Made by a program: the position numbers and the translations under genes
Shown: positions 17,590-29,900 of the stretch, in pieces
Layout of the letters: each line of letters opens with the position of its first letter
Numbering within the stretch: position 1 is the stretch's first letter
Notes under the pieces: model-generated
Database searches by the model: none
What the model was told of the DNA's origin: nothing
What the model saw: only the letters and a program-made list of their open reading frames with translations
Assembly (NCBI GenBank): GCA_963989385.1
Contig: OZ022514.1
Span: 24,779,222-24,843,221, forward strand
Direction: 5' to 3'
DNA: 64,000 nucleotides
Origin: Ctena decussata
Lineage: Eukaryota > Mollusca > Bivalvia > Lucinida > Lucinidae

Positions 17590-18435
17590 GCTAATGGCAG
17601 CACAGAAGAATGGTTCAGAAAGACGGTTGGAGTTATGCAAGGATGTCTTTTCTTACCACCCTCTTTAACATTTTTTCTCGAAAGGATCATGCCATGCTCT
17701 GGAAGAACATGATGGAAAGGTTAGCATAGGTGGCAGAAATACATGTATTACCAATCTGCGCTTTGCCGATGACGCTGATGCTCTTCCTGAGGAAGACCAG
17801 GAACTAGTAGAAACCCTATCGAAACCTGCACAAGGTATAAAATGGAGATAGGTGCAGAGGAGACCAAACTAATGACAAATAGCGCCAGGTTAAGGTTAAA
17901 GGACAGATGCGTGGAACAGTCACAAGCTTCAAGTACCGTGAAGCAATTGTCTTTGATTAAGGCTCACAACCGGAGGCTCTTTTAAGGATTGCACAAGCTA
18001 CTGCAGATCTGACAAAGCCAATATGGAGAGATAGGAACATATCTCTTGGAACAAAGGTGAAACTGATGCTAGTCATGGACCTTGCCAGCAGTCAGAGAAA
18101 AGAACACAGGCCTTTGAGATGAGCTGTTACCAAAGGTGGTTGAACATTTCGTACAAGGACCATATGACGAATGAGAAGGTTCTCAGGAATAGCCAAGCAG
18201 CCATTGGAGATTATGACAAACTCCTGACCTTGGTCAAGAAACGAAAACTGAGATGGTTTGGTCTAAATGTCTTCTGGTTTAGCAAAGACAATTCTGCAGG
18301 ACATAGTGAAAGGAAAGAGAAAGAGAGGTAGACATAAGAAGAGGTGGGAAGACAATATTAAGGAATGGGCGGGCATTGTTTTTGCTAGCTCAGCTAGAGT
18401 ACCTAAGACAAGACAAGGTGGAAAAGGATAGTTTT
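17590..18435 (+). pseudogene. decayed non-LTR retrotransposon reverse transcriptase
   Basis: Translation in shifting frames gives recognisable pieces in order: a GVMQGC palm motif near 17622, LFNIF near 17665, the active-site LRFADDADAL near 17756-17785, ISLGTKVKLM near 18045, an ISYKDHMTNEKV stretch near 18150, KKRKLRWFG near 18240 and GRHKKRWEDNIKEWAG near 18330-18375. This order fits the C-terminal half of a LINE reverse transcriptase and its downstream domain. Many stops and frameshifts break it, and the longest surviving frame (18119-18331) is only 70 codons. It has no sequence likeness to the I-type LINE in this window. It is an old, inactive insertion; the clade is uncertain (RTE- or Jockey-like). 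Confidence 0.75.
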
Positions 18436-18526
18436 AGAGTCACCTGTAATGCCTCAACGACCACACAAGGGTATGGGATAGACTAAACTAGACTAGAATT
18501 TGCGTATGAATCTGACTCTATCTGTG

Positions 18527-18527
<1 letters not shown>

Positions 18528-18558
<31 letters not shown>

Positions 18559-18559
18559 A
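18528..18559 (+). repeat. (CT)n microsatellite
   Basis: An imperfect CT run of about 32 bases with one interruption. Confidence 0.9.
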
Positions 18560-18874
18560 AGCTGATTTGCATAACAATACACAAAGCCTCTTTAAGTAAA
18601 GAATTATGTGATGAAACTGCCTATAAGTCTTTGCCTCATAGAGCTAATGGTTTCTAAAAAGATAACTTTTAAGGATATTTTTTTTTTCATTTTGACAACC
18701 AATAAAAGTGAGTAGTATTCCATAAACATATGACGGATAGAAGATTACTCATGGAACTTTTCTATAAAAGGTTTGTCAAATATCTGCAATGGCTTAGCAG
18801 TAAATGTGATTTTTAAGTTTTTCCAATTATAAGTAAAGGGAAACTCTGAAGTTGTCATAGCAACTTAAAAGCCC

Positions 18875-18880
<6 letters not shown>

Positions 18881-18915
<35 letters not shown>
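18881..18915 (+). repeat. (CA)n microsatellite
   Basis: An uninterrupted CA run of about 35 bases, followed by the GACA/GACGACGACA stretch of a dispersed element. Confidence 0.95.
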
Positions 18916-18917
<2 letters not shown>

Positions 18918-18954
18918 TCAATTCCCCAGCCCAAAGGATGTCGTTTGAAAGTGT

Positions 18955-19046
18955 TAAAGACAGACAGACAGACGACGACATGCGACGACAATAGACAGCT
19001 GCCTATCCCATAAGCTCCCCCGGAGCTTTAGGCTGTGGTGAGCTAA
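18955..19046 (+). mobile_element. terminal part of a bivalve-type dispersed element
   Basis: A GACA/GACGACGACA-rich stretch leads into the hairpin AGCTCC-ccc-GGAGCT (19013-19027) and then GAGCTAA (CTAA at 19043-19046). This is the same layout as the end of the 5008-7312 element, although the hairpin sequence is different. It is probably a related family. Confidence 0.5.
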
Positions 19047-19099
19047 CAATGAAACTAGAAATGTTTTTGACAAAAACAGATGTCCCCCACCAGCGCTTT

Positions 19100-19700
19100 C
19101 CCAGCAGTATCATTTTCCCTAAATGCTGCCAAGTTAAAACCTCCTGTGACTTTGAAATATGGCCAAGGTCACCTATGACAGTTTGGTTCAAATCCATCCA
19201 TCCAGTCAGGAGATATGGTGCAGACAAGCACTTTTTTAACATTTTTAACCGCCTGTAACCGTGAAAATAGGGTCAAGGTCACCAATTATAATCGGTTCTT
19301 TTGCATTTCCCAATTATATATCTGTGCAAGTTTGGTTCAAAACAATCCATCCATTCAGGAGATATGGTGCAGACAAGCCATTTTTCAAAATTCTTTCACC
19401 TCCTGTGACCCTAAAAATTGAGTCAAGGTTACCGAAACCTAATCAGTTCTTTGCCATCTCTCAGTGACATTTCTGAGCAAGTTTGGTTCTAATCCATAAG
19501 TCTATACAGTAGATATGGTGCAGTCAAGGCATTTTTCAACACTCTTTGACCTGTGACCTTGAAAATAGGGTCAAGGTCACCAAAATCTAATCAGCTCTTT
19601 GCCATCTCCCAATGATATATTTATGCCAGTTTGGTAAAATCCATCAATTCCTTCAGGAGGTATGGTGCAGACAAGCTATTTTTCATCATTCTTTGACCTT
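19100..19700 (+). repeat. minisatellite, about four units of ~148 bp
   Basis: The words agtttggttcaaatcc and agatatggtgcagacaagc recur at roughly 148-base spacing with moderate divergence. Unit junctions carry paired receptor half-sites: TCAAGGTCA-type words in each unit. In the last unit there is a perfect inverted pair TGACCTTGA (19554-19562) and TCAAGGTCA (19571-19579), overlapping a perfect DR1 TGACCT-G-TGACCT (19547-19559). Confidence 0.8.
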
Positions 19701-20600
19701 TTGATTCTTTGGCAACCAGCTGCCAGTTCATTTCCCGTTATTTTTTCGGCCGTTTCTACCGTAAAATCTCTTTTTTTACACTACAAACGATGCCACTTTG
19801 AATGAATTACAGTGATGTTGTGTCCTTGGTAACGCTTTACGTACATCCAACCTTAACTGTAAAGCGAAATAGGGAATTGATCAAACGCTTGTACAAGCCT
19901 CAGGCCTATGGTTCTGTTTCAAACACAGAAAATCAAGTTCAAGGCTGCAAGTACGCGGCTTTATGCCGTCATTTGAAAGCAGCATTAATTGCTCTGACGT
20001 GTAGGATCTGCTGATGGAAAGAAATAAACATATAAAACTGTGCAAAGTAAAGATTTTATACGAAATCGTGATTAGGAAACTTTGTGCAAACTTTATCATC
20101 CTCAGGCGTTCGCCAAACCTTCACAGGAAATTTCTCCGGCGTAAAGTTATCATGCTTTGTTTGACCAACTGATTTAAACTCAAATTTATTGTCGGTATCT
20201 ATCGTTTACCTGACATAAAACTAATTGTAATTTGAACAAAAAAGATACAAACTACTTGCCAAATGATATAATTAACATATGATTCCACAATAACTAAATA
20301 CGAGGAACTTTTATCAGCAAGAGCCTGTTGTAAAAGGCTCCGTAGCGATTCCGTGTTAATCTACACAAGAATCAGATAAATTCACAAATACTATACGATA
20401 TAAATTTAAGCTTCAATATAAATACTTGCAAAATCGACTGAAACAACGCAGTATTCTATTGTAAAATAAAAGTTTTGCATCAAGAAATGATCTTGTCGCC
20501 ACGAGGTTTCACCGGCGTAGTCCGTATCCTGGGCATGTATCGGGTCCTCCGCCGTACTTCAAAAAATCGATTATGGTATGCAGAGTGTGATCCAGTGTAC
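19701..20600. other. no gene seen
   Basis: No supported coding sequence, RNA gene or repeat. Short frames of about 70 codons have no recognisable protein character. Confidence 0.45.
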
Positions 20601-20636
20601 ATTTACTTTGTACATGGTTGCACATTTGAGAAAAAG

Positions 20637-20828
20637 CTATCGTTTTCATCTGGTCTACATTACAATTTGAGAACGAGTTGGAATAAATAATTGCTAGGAC
20701 GCTCCTCATTATGCAATAATGCACCTTCAGCACTACGTAAATTTTCAATAACGATATTATATTTTCAGATTTATTCGCAGAAAATTACCCTTCGATCTTT
20801 CCTTATAAAAGCACTTTTCTAGCAGCAG
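20637..20828 (-). repeat. dispersed repeat, inverted partner of 2551-2745
   Basis: Reverse complement of the repeat at 2551-2745 with scattered substitutions and small indels. It ends about 80 bases before the DIRS-type fragment. The two copies are 18 kb apart in opposite orientation. Confidence 0.7.
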
Positions 20829-20909
20829 TACGTCTATTTTGTATTCTAAACTGTAAAGAACAACAAAAATAAGAAGTCTGCTAACTTTAAGGGAGATACG
20901 TCACTTTTT

Positions 20910-21644
20910 ATGGTTTTATGCAGATTTTTACATTTACCACAAATCACCACCTTAAGTTACCCTAAAGGTTTTTCAGTTAACGATGGTGTTAGCAAAGCAG
21001 AGTATTTAGGGGAAAATATAGAAGCAATATTTCCAAAAGTTGACGATTTTGTGCAATTGATTAGACAAAAAGGTCGAGGCTGTTTGTTGTTCAAAAGAGA
21101 TTTACGCAGAGCTTACAGGCAAATTCCCATTTGTCCATCTAATAACAACTTAGTTTCTTTCGTTTGGAAAAAAAACACATTTTTATCTGTGGGATTTCGA
21201 TCTGCCTGTTTTTTTGTGTCAGCGTGTGACAAATGCAATAACTTTATGTTTAAATTAGGAATACAAATTTTGAATTATTTGGATGAGCTAGCTTCAGCTG
21301 AGAAGGAAGAAAATGCTGAATTTGCATAAAATACCTTAGGAGCAATTCTTGATAAATGTGGGATGGAGGAATCAAAAAGTAAGGCCTGTCCACCCAAACG
21401 AGTCATGACTTTTGTGGGAATATTATTTAATACTGAAACAATGGCAGTAGATATTACCCCTGAAAGATTACAAGAAATTAAAATTCTCTTATTAGGATGG
21501 TTCAATAAAGAATTGGCAAGCATAAAAGAAATACAGTCATTATTAGGCAAGTTGAATTTTATAGCTTCGTGTGTTAAACCAGGAAGAATTTTCATTTCCA
21601 GAATGCTGAAATGGCTTAAAGTCTTGTATAAGCAAGAGCAATAG
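20910..21644 (+). pseudogene. DIRS-type (tyrosine-recombinase) retrotransposon reverse transcriptase fragment
   Basis: One frame runs from about 20910 to the stop after 21644, broken by a single TAA at 21327-21329. Features include PKGFSVNDGVSK, FPKVDDFVQLIRQKGRG, LFKRDLRRAYRQIP (first catalytic Asp region), a GIQILNYLDEL segment, and the downstream ITPERLQEI..SLLGKLNF..GRIFISRMLKWL block typical of the RT/RNase H connection in DIRS-like elements. The active-site YLDD reads YLDE, which should abolish catalysis. A few residues seem lost before the VSACDKCNN segment. No tyrosine recombinase, gag or split repeats are seen nearby, so this is an isolated, dead fragment. Confidence 0.8.
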
Positions 21645-21669
21645 CTAAATTTAATACCAAATCAACTGA

Positions 21670-21860
21670 TGGTAATGTGCACAACCCATGGTGAATGTAG
21701 GATAATCAGTTTCTGGTGCCAGAAGGAATGTATGGAAATGAAATTGGTCATTTCTTGTAGAATGATGCATATTTTTATCAAAATACACCATGTGGTTAAG
21801 AGTTATGAGCAATTTCACTCACTGACTACAGCGGAAGGACAAACAGACTGATGGACTTGC
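21670..21860 (+). repeat. solitary diverged relative of the satellite B module
   Basis: The segment ttatcaaaatacaccatgtg followed by gttaagagttatgagcaattt, the gctaactga-like words and a terminal GGACAAACAGACTG stretch parallels the B2 module of the satellite (for example 23655-23760). It lies 1.1 kb outside the array and is far more diverged from it than array units are from each other. Confidence 0.5.
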
Positions 21861-22975
21861 ACAGCCGTCCCCAACAATTCTCCTCACCTCGATATAGTCA
21901 CGCACGGTACTGTAAATTCAGTTTTTGGATGTAGGGTAGTATTAAGTTTGTAAAAAATGACCGCACTAATATTTCTTTGATTTTCCTACAAAATATATCA
22001 AAAGGTTTGTAAGATATTGTAGAATACTAGGATAACACAACATTTTTGACTTTAGGTCCGTGCTTTAAGAAAAACGTAGAAAACTGAGTAACCTTTTGCT
22101 CATTTTCTCTATTTTCCCTATCTACTATTAGGAAATGATGGCAGTATTAATCAGAGTAAAATGACCGCATTAAATGTAAACTTAAAAGTTTGAAAAAATA
22201 TCTATGCGCAGCTAAAAAAGTGCACTAAATTGACCTAACACAACATTTTTCATTTTTTATTCAAGGAAGACAAAAAAGAGAAAAACCGCCAATGCCCTAT
22301 GTATTTTAATGCTATTTCGAGCTCGCGCGATATCGTCGTTTACAGGTAGATTATACGGGGCTGAGGAAAAATGTTGCCCATGGTAGCACACCATGAAACA
22401 AGTGCATAACTGATGTTTGTGGGTGTGTGTGGGAGGAGGGGGCAGGGCGGGAAATGGCCTTTCAATGCAGGTGAGGGGTATTAACGAATAAAAAGCTGTG
22501 GAATTTTCGTTTCTCCAAATCTGGGTCCCTTCCTTTTTTGTTCTAAATAAAATTGAAAGGGGAGTAACAAACTAAATGAATCTTTCGGCTTTTTCAGGCT
22601 TAGAACCGATTTTGTTTTCTTAATAAATGATGTTTTAAAATACGCACTTAATCCTTCAAACCGTTTGTACTTTCAGTTTCTAATTATAGATGCGTTGTAA
22701 AATCATGTAGCATAACCTTGCTGATTATCTGTGTGTACATAAAGCAAATCTTTTAAAATTATGAGCTGTTTTATAGGTGTAAAAAACTTTCGTTCCGAAC
22801 CTTTTAGGAGAGAACCGGCACCGCTTAGACTAGTCTGCGTAAATGCGCATTCCAGTCGGAAAAAATATAGTATGTACTGAAATTACTAAGATGTTGCGTG
22901 TTTTGATAACCTGACTCCGTGCACTTACTGAGCAGACTGTAAAAGCTGATATGCACAGTTCGCTTATCTTAAGTG
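21861..22975. other. no gene seen; left flank of the satellite
   Basis: No supported gene. A G-rich stretch at about 22421-22453 is the only notable composition change. The flank switches to satellite sequence at about 22976. Confidence 0.45.
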
Positions 22976-23995
22976 CGTTTCGTTAAAATTTCTGATGTTG
23001 AAATCTGTAATACCCTAATATTTTTATTGAAAAAAATGTGAGAAGCTTTTGCGCTTCTTATATTTTCCAACAAAAAATATCAGAAAACTAATGTAATCGT
23101 TAGTTAACGTTTCGTTAAAATTTCTGATGTTGAAATCTGTAATACCCTGATATTTTTGTTGAAAAAAAAATGTGAGAAGCTTTTGCGCTTCTCATATTTT
23201 TAAACAAAAAATACCAGAAAACTAATGTCATCGTTAGTTAACGTTTCGTTAAAATTTCTGATGTTGAAATCTGTAATACCCTAATATTTTTGTTGAAAAA
23301 AATGTGAGAAGCTTTTGCACAAAAAATATCAGAAAACTAATGTCATCGTTAGTTAACGTTTCGTTAAAATTTCTGATGTTGAAATTCAAATACCCTAATA
23401 TTTTTGTTGAAAAAAATGGGAGAAGCTTTTGCAGTGCTCGGTTAAGCCTCGTCACTGTTTTGCATGCCAGTGGCTGGACTAAGTTTAAATATATAAGCAT
23501 ACAAAATTTGAACCATATTTACCACGGTGTTCAAGAGTTATGAGCATTTTCAGTAGTTGGCCGTAAATTTTCAACTTGTGCTCGGCAAAGCCTCGTCCAT
23601 CGAATAAGGTTGTTATGGGGGCGAGTCGTTAGACAATGTTGACATGTATAAGTATGCAAAATTTTGTCAAAATATCCCATGCGGTTCAAGAGTTATAAGC
23701 GTCTTCGCTAACTGATTACGGTTTTCGCTAACTGATAACGGACGGACGGACGGACGGACGAACACAGTGATTATAGTGCAAACCTGCGGGTTGTGCAATA
23801 AGAAGTTCTGCATACCAGTGGCTGGGCAATGTTAAATTACATAAGTATACAAAAATTGAAGCAAATGTACCAAGCGGTCCAATCTCAAATACCCTAATAT
23901 TGTTGTTGAAAAAAATGTGAGAAGCTTTTGCACTGCAAAAGATTCTCGTATATTTCAACAAAAAAATATCAGAAAACTAATGTAATCGTTAGTTA
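22976..23995 (+). repeat. first satellite monomer (reference unit)
   Basis: This leftmost unit is complete from its first base, so the array begins at an s1 boundary, where cgtttcgttaaaa joins the unrelated flank. The B2 module ends with the tandem pair cgctaactgattacgg and cgctaactgataacgg, then about five GGAC repeats (23740-23760). The s5 hairpin contains GAGAAGCTTTTGCA facing TGCAAAAGATTCTC. Confidence 0.9.
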
Positions 23996-26900
23996 ACGTT
24001 TCGTTAAAATTTCTGATGTTGAAATCTGTAATACCCTAATATTTTCATTGAAAAAAATGTGAGAAGCTTTTGCGCTTCTTATATTTTCCAACAAAAAATA
24101 TCAGAAAACTAATGTAATCGTTAGTTAACGTTTCGTTAAAATTTCTGATGTTGAAATCTGTAATACCCTGATATTTTTGTTGAAAAAAAAATGTGAGAAG
24201 CTTTTGCGCTTCTCATATTTTTAAACAAAAAATACCAGAAAACTAATGTCATCGTTAGTTAACGTTTCGTTAAAATTTCTGATGTTGAAATCTGTAATAC
24301 CCTAATATTTTTGTTGAAAAAAATGTGAGAAGCTTTTGCACAAAAAATATCAGAAAACTAATGTCATCGTTAGTTAACGTTTCGTTAAAATTTCTGATGT
24401 TGAAATTCAAATACCCTAATATTTTTGTTGAAAAAAATGGGAGAAGCTTTTGCAGTGCTCGGTTAAGCCTCGTCACTGTTTTGCATGCCAGTGGCTGGAC
24501 TAAGTTTAAATATATAAGCATACAAAATTTGAACCATATTTACCACGGTGTTCAAGAGTTATGAGCATTTTCAGTAGTTGGCCGTAAATTTTCAACTTGT
24601 GCTCGGCAAAGCCTCGTCCATCGAATAAGGTTGTTATGGGGGCGAGTCGTTAGACAATGTTGACATGTATAAGTATGCAAAATTTTGTCAAAATATCCCA
24701 TGCGGTTCAAGAGTTATAAGCGTCTTCGCTAACTGATTACGGTTTTCGCTAACTGATAACGGACGGACGGACGGACGGACTCACACAGTGATTATAGTGC
24801 AAACCTGCGGGTTGTGCAATAAGAAGTTCTGCATACCAGTGGCTGGGCAATGTTAAATTACATAAGTATACAAAAATTGAAGCAAATGTACCAAGCGGTC
24901 CAATCTCAAATACCCTAATATTGTTGTTGAAAAAAATGTGAGAAGCTTTTGCACTGCAAAAGATTCTCGTATATTTCAACAAAAAAATATCAGAAAACTA
25001 ATGTAATCGTTAGTTAACGTTTCGTTAAAATTTCTGATGTTGAAATCTGTAATACCCTAATATTTTTATTGAAAAAAAATGTGAGAAGCTTTTGCGCTTC
25101 TTATATTTTCCAACAAAAAATATCAGAAAACTAATGTAATCGTTAGTTAACGTTTCGTTAAAATTTCTGAGGTTGAAATCTGTAATACCCTGATATTTTT
25201 GTTGAAAAAAAAAATGTGAGAAGCTTTTGCGCTTCTCATATTTTTAAACAAAAAATACCAGAAAACTAATGTCATCGTTAGTTAACGTTTCGTTAAAATT
25301 TCTGATGTTGAAATCTGTAATACCCTAATATTTTTGTTGAAAAAAATGTGAGAAGCTTTTGCACAAAAAATATCAGAAAACTAATGTCATCGTTAGTTAA
25401 CGTTTCGTTAAAATTTCTGATGTTGAAATTCAAATACCCTAATATTTTTGTTGAAAAAAATGGGAGAAGCTTTTGCAGTGCTCGGTTAAGCCTCGTCACT
25501 GTTTTGCATGCCAGTGGCTGGACTAAGTTTAAATATATAAGCATACAAAATTTGAACCATATTTACCACGGTGTTCAAGAGTTATGAGCATTTTCAGTAG
25601 TTGGCCGTAAATTTTCAACTTGTGCTCGGCAAAGCCTCGTCCATCGAATAAGGTTGTTATGGGGGCGAGTCGTTAGACAATGTTGACATGTATAAGTATG
25701 CAAAATTTTGTCAAAATATCCCATGCGGTTCAAGAGTTATAAGCGTCTTCGCTAACTGATTACGGTTTTCGCTAACTGATAACGGACGGACGGACGGACG
25801 GACGAACACAGTGATTATAGTGCAAACCTGCGGGTTGTGCAATAAGAAGTTCTGCATACCAGTGGCTGGGCAATGTTAAATTACATAAGTATACAAAAAT
25901 TGAAGCAAATGTACCAAGCGGTCCAATCTCAAATACCCTAATATTGTTGTTGAAAAAAATGTGAGAAGCTTTTGCACTGCAAAAGATTCTCGTATATTTC
26001 AACAAAAAAATATCAGAAAACTAATGTAATCGTTAGTTAACGTTTCGTTAAAATTTCTGATGTTGAAATCTGTAATACCCTAATATTTTTATTGAAAAAA
26101 ATGTGAGAAGCTTTTGCGCTTCTTATATTTTCCAACAAAAAATATCAGAAAACTAATGTAATCGTTAGTTAACGTTTCGTTAAAATTTCTGATGTTGAAA
26201 TCTGTAATACCCTGATATTTTTGTTGAAAAAAAAAATGTGAGAAGCTTTTGCGCTTCTCATATTTTTAAACAAAAAATACCAGAAAACTAATGTCATCGT
26301 TAGTTAACGTTTCGTTAAAATTTCTGATGTTGAAATCTGTAATACCCTAATATTTTTGTTGAAAAAAATGTGAGAAGCTTTTGCACAAAAAATATCAGAA
26401 AACTAATGTCATCGTTAGTTAACGTTTCGTTAAAATTTCTGATGTTGAAATTCAAATACCCTAATATTTTTGTTGAAAAAAATGGGAGAAGCTTTTGCAG
26501 TGCTCGGTTAAGCCTCGTCACTGTTTTGCATGCCAGTGGCTGGACTAAGTTTAAATATATAAGCATACAAAATTTGAACCATATTTACCACGGTGTTCAA
26601 GAGTTATGAGCATTTTCAGTAGTTGGCCGTAAATTTTCAACTTGTGCTCGGCAAAGCCTCGTCCATCGAATAAGGTTGTTATGGGGGCGAGTCGTTAGAC
26701 AATGTTGACATGTATAAGTATGCAAAATTTTGTCAAAATATCCCATGCGGTTCAAGAGTTATAAGCGTCTTCGCTAACTGATTACGGTTTTCGCTAACTG
26801 ATAACGGACGGACGGACGGACGGACTCACACAGTGATTATAGTGCAAACCTGCGGGTTGTGCAATAAGAAGTTCTGCATACCAGTGGCTGGGCAATGTTA

Positions 26901-29900
26901 AATTACATAAGTATACAAAAATTGAAGCAAATGTACCAAGCGGTCCAATCTCAAATACCCTAATATTGTTGTTGAAAAAAATGTGAGAAGCTTTTGCACT
27001 GCAAAAGATTCTCGTATATTTCAACAAAAAAATATCAGACAACTAATGTAATCGTTAGTTAACGTTTCGTTAAAATTTCTGATGTTGAAATCTGTAATAC
27101 CCTAATATTTTTATTGAAAAAAATGTGAGAAGCTTTTGCGCTTCTTATATTTTCCAACAAAAAATATCAGAAAACTAATGTAATCGTTAGTTAACGTTTC
27201 GTTAAAATTTCTGATGTTGAAATCTGTAATACCCTGATATTTTTGTTGAAAAAAAAATGTGAGAAGCTTTTGCGCTTCTCATATTTTTAAACAAAAAATA
27301 CCAGAAAACTAATGTCATCGTTAGTTAACGTTTCGTTAAAATTTCTGATGTTGAAATCTGTAATACCCTAATATTTTTGTTGAAAAAAATGTGAGAAGCT
27401 TTTGCACAAAAAATATCAGAAAACTAATGTCATCGTTAGTTAACGTTTCGTTAAAATTTCTGATGTTGAAATTCAAATACCCTAATATTTTTGTTGAAAA
27501 AAATGGGAGAAGCTTTTGCAGTGCTCGGTTAAGCCTCGTCACTGTTTTGCATGCCAGTGGCTGGACTAAGTTTAAATATATAAGCATACAAAATTTGAAC
27601 CATATTTACCACGGTGTTCAAGAGTTATGAGCATTTTCAGTAGTTGGCCGTAAATTTTCAACTTGTGCTCGGCAAAGCCTCGTCCATCGAATAAGGTTGT
27701 TATGGGGGCGAGTCGTTAGACAATGTTGACATGTATAAGTATGCAAAATTTTGTCAAAATATCCCATGCGGTTCAAGAGTTATAAGCGTCTTCGCTAACT
27801 GATTACGGTTTTCGCTAACTGATAACGGACGGACGGACGGACGGACTCACACAGTGATTATAGTGCAAACCTGCGGGTTGTGCAATAAGAAGTTCTGCAT
27901 ACCAGTGGCTGGGCAATGTTAAATTACATAAGTATACAAAAATTGAAGCAAATGTACCAAGCGGTCCAATCTCAAATACCCTAATATTGTTGTTGAAAAA
28001 AATGTGAGAAGCTTTTGCACTGCAAAAGATTCTCGTATATTTCAACAAAAAAATATCAGAAAACTAATGTAATCGTTAGTTAACGTTTCGTTAAAATTTC
28101 TGATGTTGAAATCTGTAATACCCTAATATTTTTATTGAAAAAAAATGTGAGAAACTTTTGCGCTTCTTATATTTTCCAACAAAAAATATCAGAAAACTAA
28201 TGTAATCGTTAGTTAACTTTTCGTTAAAATTTCTGATGTTGAAATCTGTAATACCCTGATATTTTTGTTGAAAAAAAAAATGTGAGAAGCTTTTGCGCTT
28301 CTCATATTTTTAAACAAAAAATACCAGAAAACTAATGTCATCGTTAGTTAACGTTTCGTAAAAATTTCTGATGTTGAAATCTGTAATACCCTAATATTTT
28401 TGTTGAAAAAAATGTGAGAAGCTTTTGCACAAAAAATATCAGAAAACTAATGTCATCGTTAGTTAACGTTTCGTTAAAATTTCTGATGTTGAAATTCAAA
28501 TACCCTAATATTTTTGTTGAAAAAAATGGGAGAAGCTTTTGCAGTGCTCGGTTAAGCCTCGTCACTGTTTTGCATGCCAGTGGCTGGACTAAGTTTAAAT
28601 ATATAAGCATACAAAATTTGAACCATATTTACCACGGTGTTCAAGAGTTATGAGCATTTTCAGTAGTTGGCCGTAAATTTTCAACTTGTGCTCGGCAAAG
28701 CCTCGTCCATCGAATAAGGTTGTTATGGGGGCGAGTCGTTAGACAATGTTGACATGTATAAGTATGCAAAATTTTGTCAAAATATCCCATGCGGTTCAAG
28801 AGTTATAAGCGTCTTCGCTAACTGATTACGGTTTTCGCTAACTGATAACGGACGGACGGACGGACGGACGAACACAGTGATTATAGTGCAAACCTGCGGG
28901 TTGTGCAATAAGAAGTTCTGCATACCAGTGGCTGGGCAATGTTAAATTACATAAGTATACAAAAATTGAAGCAAATGTACCAAGCGGTCCAATCTCAAAT
29001 ACCCTAATATTGTTGTTGAAAAAAATGTGAGAAGCTTTTGCACTGCAAAAGATTCTCGTATATTTCAACAAAAAAATATCAGAAAACTAATGTAATCGTT
29101 AGTTAACGTTTCGTTAAAATTTCTGATGTTGAAATCTGTAATACCCTAATATTTTTATTGAAAAAAATGTGAGAAGCTTTTGCGCTTCTTATATTTTCCA
29201 ACAAAAAATATCAGAAAACTAATGTAATCATTAGTTAACGTTTCGTTAAAATTTCTGATGTTGAAATCTGTAATACCCTGATATTTTTGTTGAAAAAAAA
29301 AATGTGAGAAGCTTTTGCGCTTCTCATATTTTTAAACAAAAAATACCAGAAAACTAATGTCATCGTTAGTTAACGTTTCGTTAAAATTTCTGATGTTGAA
29401 ATCTGTAATACCCTAATATTTTTGTTGAAAAAAATGTGAGAAGCTTTTGCACAAAAAATATCAGAAAACTAATGTCATCGTTAGTTAACGTTTCGTTAAA
29501 ATTTCTGATGTTGAAATTCAAATACCCTAATATTTTTGTTGAAAAAAATGGGAGAAGCTTTTGCAGTGCTCGGTTAAGCCTCGTCACTGTTTTGCATGCC
29601 AGTGGCTGGACTAAGTTTAAATATATAAGCATACAAAATTTGAACCATATTTACCACGGTGTTCAAGAGTTATGAGCATTTTCAGTAGTTGGCCGTAAAT
29701 TTTCAACTTGTGCTCGGCAAAGCCTCGTCCATCGAATAAGGTTGTTATGGGGGCGAGTCGTTAGACAATGTTGACATGTATAAGTATGCAAAATTTTGTC
29801 AAAATATCCCATGCGGTTCAAGAGTTATAAGCGTCTTCGCTAACTGATTACGGTTTTCGCTAACTGATAACGGACGGACGGACGGACGGACGAACACAGT

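Noticed and set aside
23700..23745. CENP-B box in the monomer (TTCG words at the cgctaactga repeats)
   Set aside because: The following positions do not supply the A and CGGG required by NTTCGNNNNANNCGGGN.
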